Program-made: the position numbers and the translations under genes
In this document: positions 58,222-64,000 of the stretch, in pieces
Numbering within the stretch: the stretch's first letter is position 1
How the letters are laid out: each line of letters begins with the position of its first letter
Notes under the pieces: model-generated
The model's input: only the letters and a program-made list of their open reading frames with translations
Database searches by the model: none
Told to the model about the DNA's origin: nothing
From: Gammaproteobacteria bacterium
GTDB lineage: Bacteria > Pseudomonadota > Gammaproteobacteria > Acidiferrobacterales > Sulfurifustaceae
Reading direction: 5' to 3'
DNA length: 64,000 nucleotides
Assembly (NCBI GenBank): GCA_016199745.1
Contig: JACQFZ010000020.1
Location: 1 to 64,000, forward strand

Positions 58222-59122
58222 AAAGCGCGAGCGCCTGTAGGCAGCGGTGCTGATGGGCTTCGCCGCAACTGGGAGCGAACGTGGTCGCGCCGAGCCGTAG
58301 GCCATAGCGTGCGCCCGCCTGCTCGGCGTCGAGCACGGCGCGACACAAGCGACTCAAGCGTATCTCGTTGTCGATCCCCGGCACTTGGGCAAGATCGAGC
58401 CACACGGTTTCACCGACACCACCACTGAATTCTTTCGTCAGCAAGCCGCTGCCGCGGGCAACCGATTTCCAATCGATTTGCCGCGGCGAGTCACCGGGAC
58501 GATAAGCGCGCACACCGGAAAAATCATCGCCGCTGCCGGTCGGACGTTGATGCGAATCGGTCGCCGATTCACTGGGGGTTCGCCATGACCACGGTTCCGA
58601 CGGCTTTGGATAAATCAGACAGCGTTCATCGAGCACAAGCCGGCGCGACCACGAGTAGAGAATGCCGAGCGGAAATTGTGTCTTTACGTAAAACGGCGGT
58701 AGCGACAGCCAACCCCGCTGCGGCGCCGGCAACCAAAACTCGGCGGTAGCAGTGGCGTGGGCAGCAACATCGACGCAAGCGAATTCGCGCTTGTTATGCA
58801 CTAAGGCAATGCCGTAGCGCGTGCGTGCGCCACGGTTCAGCAAATGAATGCGGAACATTGCCGTCTCGCCAGCGAACACCGGTATGCAGGTGCCGGCGCG
58901 CAGTTGCAGGTGCAATAGATTGCGATCGGTGTGCAGCATCGACACGACGGCAATGGCCGAGAGTAAGAACGTCAGTCCATAGGCGAGTGAATTGTTGTAG
59001 TTAATCGACGCGAGCAGCAGCACCACCAACACGCCGGCGAACATCCAGCCATAGCGCGTTGGCAACATGAAAAGTCCACGGCGTTGCAGCACGACTTCGC
59101 CGGGGAGCGTATCCATGGGCAA
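58208..59122 (-). CDS. DUF58 family protein
   Basis: The 304-residue protein has two N-terminal membrane helices (about 25-60) and the DUF58 signature GSGDDFSGVRAYRPGDSPRQ then IDWKSVARGSGLLTKEF (about 195-230). It is usually partnered with a MoxR ATPase, as here (3-base gap). It overlaps the TgpA start by 14 bases. Confidence 0.9.
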   Translation of the reverse strand: MPMDTLPGEVVLQRRGLFMLPTRYGWMFAGVLVVLLLASINYNNSLAYGLTFLLSAIAVVSMLHTDRNLLHLQLRAGTCIPVFAGETAMFRIHLLNRGARTRYGIALVHNKREFACVDVAAHATATAEFWLPAPQRGWLSLPPFYVKTQFPLGILYSWSRRLVLDERCLIYPKPSEPWSWRTPSESATDSHQRPTGSGDDFSGVRAYRPGDSPRQIDWKSVARGSGLLTKEFSGGVGETVWLDLAQVPGIDNEIRLSRLCRAVLDAEQAGARYGLRLGATTFAPSCGEAHQHRCLQALALYGTS

Positions 59123-59125
59123 CTC

Positions 59126-60076
59126 TTACGGGATGGGTACAGACTTGATGAGTTGTTCCACTAAGCCGACACGGCCCACTGCCGCCTCTTTCGCTGGCGC
59201 CAATCGATGCGCCGCCACTGGCACCGCCACCGCTTGTACATCTTCCGGCAATACCATGTCGCGTCCTTCGAGCAGTGCCCATGCGCGCGCCGCTGCCAAC
59301 CATGCCAACGCCGCGCGTGGGCTCAAGCCTTGGGCAAAGTCGCCGGACGTACGCGTGACGTCGATCAAATTTTGCAAGTAGTCCAACAACGGTTCGGACG
59401 CATGGATGCGCATAGCCTCGCGCTGCAGCATCGCCAATTGCTCAGCGTCGAGTACCGGCTGCAACGATTGCAACGTTTCGCGCCGGTCGCGGCCCTTCAG
59501 CAGTGCGCGCTCGGCGGTGCGATCGGGAAAGCCCAAGGTGACGCACATCAAAAACCGATCGAGCTGCGATTCCGGCAGCGGAAACGTACCGACCAAGTGA
59601 TGCGGGTTTTGTGTAGCGATGACGAAAAACGGTTCGGGTAATTTGCGCGTTTTGCCCTCGGTGCTGACCTGATGTTCTTCCATGGCCTCAAGCAGCGCGC
59701 TTTGCGTTTTCGGCGTCGCCCGATTGATTTCATCGGCCAATACCAGTTGCGCGAAGATCGGTCCCGGGTGAAACACGAAACCGCCGCCGTTTGCTTCGAA
59801 CACCGACACGCCGAGGATGTCGGCCGGTAACAGGTCGGCGGTGAACTGGATGCGGGTGAACTGAAAGCCGAGTACGCCGGCCAGGGTATGCGCGAGTGTC
59901 GTTTTGCCGACACCCGGTAAGTCTTCTATTAATAGATGACCACGCGCTAGTAAGCAGGCTAGGCCCAGGCGGATCTGCTGTTCCTTGCCAAGAATGACGT
60001 TGCCGACGGCGTCGAGCACGTTTTCTAGCAGGCGCGACGAGCTGACGGCGCCCGTGGTCCGGGGTTTGGGTTGCAT
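59126..60076 (-). CDS. MoxR family AAA+ ATPase
   Basis: The 316-residue AAA+ protein has GHLLIEDLPGVGKTTLAHTLA (Walker A, about 50), ADEINRATPKTQSALLEAMEE (Walker B, about 112), and the MoxR lid domain with TSGDFAQGLSPRAALAWLAAARA. It acts as a chaperone-like partner of DUF58/vWA proteins. It is the first gene of the operon. Confidence 0.92.
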   Translation of the reverse strand: MQPKPRTTGAVSSSRLLENVLDAVGNVILGKEQQIRLGLACLLARGHLLIEDLPGVGKTTLAHTLAGVLGFQFTRIQFTADLLPADILGVSVFEANGGGFVFHPGPIFAQLVLADEINRATPKTQSALLEAMEEHQVSTEGKTRKLPEPFFVIATQNPHHLVGTFPLPESQLDRFLMCVTLGFPDRTAERALLKGRDRRETLQSLQPVLDAEQLAMLQREAMRIHASEPLLDYLQNLIDVTRTSGDFAQGLSPRAALAWLAAARAWALLEGRDMVLPEDVQAVAVPVAAHRLAPAKEAAVGRVGLVEQLIKSVPIP

Positions 60077-60162
60077 GTTCGCTCCGATGCCGGGACGGCT
60101 TTATAAAGCTAGTCTAGCAATGGCCGTGCCGTCGCCGATCGACCGCGAAGCGAACCGATTCT

Positions 60163-60188
60163 CCCTCTCCCCCGCCAGGGGGAGAGGG
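60163..60188. repeat. CCCTCTCCCC-type intergenic hairpin (copy 3)
   Basis: CCCTCTCCCCC (60163-60173) pairs with GGGGGAGAGGG (60178-60188), loop GCCA: a perfect 11-bp stem between the divergent moxR and mnmG genes. Confidence 0.65.
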
Positions 60189-60325
60189 CAAGGGGTGAGG
60201 GAAGAGGCCGCCCGGTTCGTGGGCATAGTTCGTCAATAATTCGACGGGGCGGACTCTCCCGCGTCGAATTCCCGATGGCCGGGAGGATTGGTATGATGCG
60301 GTGCCCAACGTCCTTTATCCTTCTT

Positions 60326-62242
60326 ATGAATCACCCCGATAGCTACGACGTCATCGTCATCGGCGGCGGCCACGCCGGCACCGAAGCTGCCATGGCATCG
60401 GCCCGGCTCGGCGCGAAGACGCTATTGCTGACGCAGAACATTGAGACCATCGGCCAGATGTCGTGCAACCCCGCGATCGGCGGCATTGGCAAAGGCCATT
60501 TGGTCAAAGAGATCGACGCCTTGGGCGGAGTCATGGCGCGCGCCACTGACCGCGCCGGTATTCAGTTCCGTGTGCTAAACGCGCGCAAGGGTCCGGCGGT
60601 GCGGGCGACGCGGGCGCAGGCCGACCGCGCGCTGTATAAAGCGGCGGTACGGACGCTGGTCGAAAACCAGTCGAACCTAACGTTGTTCCAACAAGCGGTC
60701 GACGATTTGATCGTCGAACAGAATCGTGTTGTCGGCGTGGTGACGCAAATGGGCGTGGTCATTCGCGCGCGCGCCGTCGTGCTCACGACCGGCACTTTCC
60801 TCGGCGGTCGTATTCACATCGGTTTATCGAATTACCAAGGTGGCCGCGCCGGCGACCCACCGTCGAACGCATTGGCGGCGCGATTGCGCGATCTCGATTT
60901 ACGTGTCGGCCGCTTGAAGACCGGCACGCCGCCGCGTATCGACGGGCGTACGCTCGATTATTCGGTGATGTTGCCGCAACCGGGTGACGATCCGTTGCCG
61001 GTGCTCTCGTTCATGGGCAATGTCGCCGAGCATCCGCGCCAGGTCGCTTGCCACATCACCCACACCAACGAACGCACGCATGACATCATTCGCGGTGCAC
61101 TCGATCGTTCGCCGATGTATGCCGGCGTCATCGAAGGCGTCGGCCCACGTTACTGTCCGTCGGTCGAAGACAAGATCGTGCGTTTCGCCGACAAAACCTC
61201 GCATCAGATTTTCATCGAGCCGGAAGGCCTCGAGACTCACGAGATTTATCCGAACGGAATTTCGACGAGCTTGCCGTTCGACGTGCAGTGCGAGTTGGTA
61301 CGTTCGATCAAAGGCTGCGAGCGCGCGGTGTTGACGCGACCGGGTTATGCGATCGAGTACGACTACTTCGATCCGCGTGATTTGCAACCGAGTCTGGAAA
61401 CCAAAGCGATCGCGGGATTGTTCTTCGCCGGCCAAATTAACGGCACCACCGGTTACGAGGAAGCGGGTGCGCAAGGTTTGATCGCCGGCCTGAACGCGGC
61501 GCGCCAGATACGAGAACTTGCCGCCTGGTGGCCGCGACGCGATCAAGCTTACATCGGCGTGCTGATCGACGACTTGACGACACGCGGCACGAGTGAGCCG
61601 TATCGAATGTTCACGTCGCGCGCTGAGTACCGATTGTTGCTGCGCGAGGATAATGCCGACTTGCGCTTGACCGAGATCGGCCGCGAGCTCGGTTTGGTCG
61701 ACGATGCGCGTTGGCAACGTTTCAACGACAAGCGCGATGCGATTGCGCGTGAACAAGAACGATTGCGGACAACCTGGTTGCGACCCAGTCATAAAAACTC
61801 CCCTCTCCCCTCGCGGGAGTTTGACGGAACGGCGAAGGCACCGGACGAGTTCGCGCGTGTATTCGGACAACCGCTGACGCGTGAGGCTACGCTCGCGGAA
61901 TTGTTAACGCGTCCGGAAGTAAATTATGCCGCGCTCATGCAACTCGATGGCGCCGGCCCCGCTAGCGACGATTCGGAAGTAGCGCAACAAATCGAGATCC
62001 AAGCGAAGTACGCCGGTTACATCGAACGGCAACACGAAGAAATCGAGCACAACCGGCGGCACGAAGAAACGCCGCTACCGGCCGACTTCGATTATCAAAA
62101 CGTTCGCGGATTATCGATTGAGGTGCAGCAAAAGTTGTCAGCACAACGTCCGGCCACGCTTGGCCAAGCCGCACGCTTGTCCGGCGTTACCCCGGCGGCC
62201 ATCTCATTGCTGCTGATTCATTTGAAGCGCAAGCGCGCCTGA
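60326..62242 (+). CDS. mnmG: tRNA uridine-34 carboxymethylaminomethyl modification enzyme MnmG
   Basis: I start at ATG 60326 (638 residues), where [20 protein letters not shown] begins the FAD-binding fold. The frame upstream is not conserved. Motifs: [20 protein letters not shown] (about 47), [11 protein letters not shown] (about 155), [14 protein letters not shown] (about 195), [20 protein letters not shown] (about 370) and C-terminal [19 protein letters not shown] palindromic repeat interrupts residues about 490-500 in frame (see 61795). It partners with MnmE. Confidence 0.95.
   Translation: MNHPDSYDVIVIGGGHAGTEAAMASARLGAKTLLLTQNIETIGQMSCNPAIGGIGKGHLVKEIDALGGVMARATDRAGIQFRVLNARKGPAVRATRAQADRALYKAAVRTLVENQSNLTLFQQAVDDLIVEQNRVVGVVTQMGVVIRARAVVLTTGTFLGGRIHIGLSNYQGGRAGDPPSNALAARLRDLDLRVGRLKTGTPPRIDGRTLDYSVMLPQPGDDPLPVLSFMGNVAEHPRQVACHITHTNERTHDIIRGALDRSPMYAGVIEGVGPRYCPSVEDKIVRFADKTSHQIFIEPEGLETHEIYPNGISTSLPFDVQCELVRSIKGCERAVLTRPGYAIEYDYFDPRDLQPSLETKAIAGLFFAGQINGTTGYEEAGAQGLIAGLNAARQIRELAAWWPRRDQAYIGVLIDDLTTRGTSEPYRMFTSRAEYRLLLREDNADLRLTEIGRELGLVDDARWQRFNDKRDAIAREQERLRTTWLRPSHKNSPLPSREFDGTAKAPDEFARVFGQPLTREATLAELLTRPEVNYAALMQLDGAGPASDDSEVAQQIEIQAKYAGYIERQHEEIEHNRRHEETPLPADFDYQNVRGLSIEVQQKLSAQRPATLGQAARLSGVTPAAISLLLIHLKRKRA
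61795..61822. repeat. Palindromic repeat inside mnmG (in frame)
   Basis: AAACTCCC (61795-61802) pairs with GGGAGTTT (61815-61822) around CTCTCCCCTCGC. It encodes about [10 protein letters not shown] after WLRPSH. It resembles the intergenic CCCTCTCCCC hairpins at 22684, 40146 and 60163, so a repeat copy appears to have entered the gene without breaking the frame. Confidence 0.6.
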
Positions 62243-62382
62243 CAGCGGCTCGTAGGTTTGGAAGCGCCAGCCGCCGCCGTTATTTCGTCTACTTTCGCAA
62301 AATCCCCCCTATTCGGCAGCGTCCCGTGTGACGTGAGCTACACTTAAACGTTGAGGAAAAACCGTACCCCGGAGGCACCCCC

Positions 62383-63009
62383 ATGTCTGACGCTTCGCCG
62401 ATGATGCATGCGCTGGTCATCCTTCTGGTTCTCGGAAATCTGTTGGCGCTGGTTGCCGGCGTGTTGCTGATGGTTGCGCCGCGGCCGATGACCAAGTGGT
62501 TGGGGCTACGTGCCTCGCATCCACTCTCGGTCCGGCAATTGACCAAATCGTTGGAGAAATATCGCGACGCCGAAGGGCCGATATTGCGTTACCCACATAT
62601 ATTGGGCACGGCGCTATTGATCGGTGGTGTGTACATTTTTATCCGCTGGGGCGCGTTCGTCGCCTCCATGAGTACCGCCGATGGCGGCTTTACCTTAATG
62701 CAAATGTTTCCCCGCGTCGGCTGGCCGCGGCCGGCATGGGAAGTGATGTGGCTTATGTTGCTGATGCTGATTTTGCTCGGCGCCCTCGCCGGCATCGTTA
62801 TCGGCGGATTGGCGCTCATGCGCGTCGAGACGCTCAAGCGCCTCTCGAAATTCACCAATCGCTGGGTCTCGACGCGCAAAGCCGCCAAACCTATTGCTCG
62901 TCCTTATTACGGTATTGATCGTATGATCGGCACGCGCCCGCAGATATGGGGCGGAGTAATTGCGTTGGTGTCGGTGTATACCGTAACGATGATCGTTTGG
63001 TTTAGCTGA
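62383..63009 (+). CDS. Unknown membrane protein with about four helices
   Basis: The 208-residue protein has GGAGG before the ATG and predicted helices at about 9-31, 72-92, 117-142 and 188-207. The loop PRPMTKWLGLRASHPLSVRQLTK and a basic cytosolic segment (about 145-180) lie between. No motif recognised. It is between mnmG and rsmG, followed by a strong terminator. Confidence 0.75.
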   Translation: MSDASPMMHALVILLVLGNLLALVAGVLLMVAPRPMTKWLGLRASHPLSVRQLTKSLEKYRDAEGPILRYPHILGTALLIGGVYIFIRWGAFVASMSTADGGFTLMQMFPRVGWPRPAWEVMWLMLLMLILLGALAGIVIGGLALMRVETLKRLSKFTNRWVSTRKAAKPIARPYYGIDRMIGTRPQIWGGVIALVSVYTVTMIVWFS

Positions 63010-63022
63010 TCCCCGCTTCAAT

Positions 63023-63059
63023 CCCCGCAAAGACGCGCGATCGTCGCGTCTTTGCGGGG
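63023..63059 (+). terminator. Strong rho-independent terminator
   Basis: CCCCGCAAAGACGCG (63023-63037) and CGCGTCTTTGCGGGG (63045-63059) form a perfect 15-bp stem, loop of 7, followed by GGGTTTTCC. It separates the membrane protein from rsmG. Confidence 0.85.
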
Positions 63060-63161
63060 GGTTTTCCAAACCCCCGCCCAGTTGTCTTGGTTTGCCGTCG
63101 ATACGGTAAGATGCGATGCCTGTGCGCGCGACGCGCGAATCTCCGAAGGATTTAAAGGACT

Positions 63162-63794
63162 ATGAAGCTTGCTATGCTCTTGAGCCGAGGCCTGGAGGCG
63201 ATGCGCCTCGAGCTTTCGCCGTCGACGCAGGAACGACTGTTGGCATTCGTGCAGTTGTTGGAAAAATGGAATCAGGCGTACAACCTGACCGCTGTGCGCG
63301 ATATCGAGCAAATGGTGCCGAAACATTTGCTCGATAGCTTGTCGGTAGCGCCGTATCTACGGGGGCCGCAGGTGCTCGATGTCGGCACCGGCGCCGGCCT
63401 GCCGGGGATTCCGCTGGCGTTGGCGCGGCCGGATCTTAAATTCGTATTGCTCGATAGCAACGCGAAAAAGCTGCGCTTCATCACGCAGGCGATTCATGAT
63501 CTCGGCCTACCGAATGTCGAGACGGTGCACACGGCGGTCGAGCGCTATCAGCCGCCGCAGTTATTCGATACCCTCGTCGCTCGCGCGTTCGCGGCGATTC
63601 CTGATATGCTGGCAAGCTCTCGTCACTTACTGGCGCCAACGGGCGTGTTCCTCGCGATGAAGGGTGTGTACCCGGAAGAGGAAATTGCTGCTATCGGTGC
63701 TGGTTTTAAGGTGCGAGAGGTGGTGCACCTCGCGGTGCCGGAACTCGACGCCGCGCGACACTTGGTGATCCTCGAGCCTATCTCACAGTCGTAA
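63162..63794 (+). CDS. rsmG: 16S rRNA (guanine-527-N7) methyltransferase
   Basis: The 210-residue SAM-dependent methyltransferase has [19 protein letters not shown] (about 29), [12 protein letters not shown] (about 55), [20 protein letters not shown] (about 71) and [11 protein letters not shown] (about 97). It methylates G527 in 16S rRNA. An internal Met (residue 14) is a possible later start. parA starts 13 bases downstream. Confidence 0.95.
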   Translation: MKLAMLLSRGLEAMRLELSPSTQERLLAFVQLLEKWNQAYNLTAVRDIEQMVPKHLLDSLSVAPYLRGPQVLDVGTGAGLPGIPLALARPDLKFVLLDSNAKKLRFITQAIHDLGLPNVETVHTAVERYQPPQLFDTLVARAFAAIPDMLASSRHLLAPTGVFLAMKGVYPEEEIAAIGAGFKVREVVHLAVPELDAARHLVILEPISQS

Positions 63795-63807
63795 ACGGGC
63801 GGCGCGC

Positions 63808-64000
63808 GTGAAGGGCAAAGTCCTCGCGGTAGCGAATCAAAAAGGCGGCGTCGGTAAGACCACGACCAGTATTAATCTGGCGGCGTCGCTGGCGAAGACG
63901 CGTCGACGCGTTATGCTCATTGACCTCGATCCGCAGGGCAATGCCACCATGGGCAGCGGCGTCAACAAAGAGCAGCTGCAAGGCAGCACCTATACCGTAT
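63808..64000 (+). CDS. parA: Chromosome partitioning ATPase ParA, partial
   Basis: The frame starts at GTG 63808 and runs off the right edge after 64 codons. [20 protein letters not shown] (deviant Walker A) and [15 protein letters not shown] identify a chromosomal ParA/Soj. Together with parB (expected next) and the two parS sites at 45791-45831 it segregates origins. Confidence 0.95.
   Translation, partial: MKGKVLAVANQKGGVGKTTTSINLAASLAKTRRRVMLIDLDPQGNATMGSGVNKEQLQGSTYTV

Noticed and set aside
60899-61870. Minus-strand ORF (323 codons) opposite mnmG
   Set aside because: Shadow of mnmG; no ribosome site or domain.

Overview
The window is a chromosomal segment of a gammaproteobacterium that contains the replication origin. 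The evidence is the cluster rpmH-rnpA-yidD-yidC-mnmE beside dnaA/dnaN/gyrB, the mnmG-rsmG-parA cluster at the right end, two ParB-type parS sites, a SAH riboswitch in front of ahcY (a beta/gammaproteobacterial element), and families typical of the class (Mpl, MltA, Smg, DprA, ApaG/ApaH, DsbA, RNase D). I cannot name the genus from sequence alone.

Layout. (1) 1-7785 is an accessory island. It holds a minus-strand operon of unknown genes (unknown protein, secreted protein, DUF2384-like protein, partial gene), a divergent small XRE regulator with a perfect inverted repeat in the shared promoter region, a TerY-P type signalling triad (von Willebrand A protein, PP2C phosphatase, kinase with an OB-like domain) with a fourth gene behind it, and a secreted phospholipase D-like nuclease. 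(2) 7788-8351 is the 3' remnant of comM (yifB). Its conserved reading frame begins abruptly at the island edge, so comM is the likely insertion point. (3) 8.4-25 kb is core metabolism: cytochrome c5, tRNA-Arg(CCG), a di-haem cytochrome, sucA-sucB-lpdA, dsbA, a LON-domain protein, mpl, rnd, mltA and topA. (4) 25-37 kb: smg-dprA, a LysM protein, then divergently def-fmt-rsmB-DUF4390-ntrY-ntrX. ntrY is split by a frameshift in a GC dinucleotide run, and NtrX has a degenerate ATPase domain. Two tandem LpxL-like acyltransferases follow. (5) 37-43 kb: metK, SAH riboswitch, ahcY, metF (methyl cycle), pip, apaH, apaG. (6) 43-52.5 kb: gyrB, two parS sites, dnaN, the probable oriC, dnaA, and the ribosome/membrane-insertion cluster rpmH-rnpA-yidD-yidC-mnmE. 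recF is missing between dnaN and gyrB. (7) 52.5-60 kb interrupts the usual mnmE-mnmG order. It has two tiny genes, an Hcp-like type VI secretion protein with a long unknown C-terminal extension, translationally coupled to the first of two tandem paralogous lipoproteins (candidate effector/immunity module), a short beta-helix-like protein, and a MoxR-DUF58-transglutaminase operon. (8) 60-64 kb: mnmG (carrying a palindromic repeat inside its coding sequence), a membrane protein, rsmG and the start of parA.

How parts work together. SucAB-Lpd form the 2-oxoglutarate dehydrogenase complex. MetK, AhcY and MetF run the S-adenosylmethionine/homocysteine cycle under SAH control. Def, Fmt and RsmB serve translation. 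DnaA/DnaN/GyrB with oriC, parS and ParA serve replication and segregation. The strongest candidates for unusual biology are the four-gene TerY-P operon at the comM island edge and the Hcp-extension/lipoprotein module.
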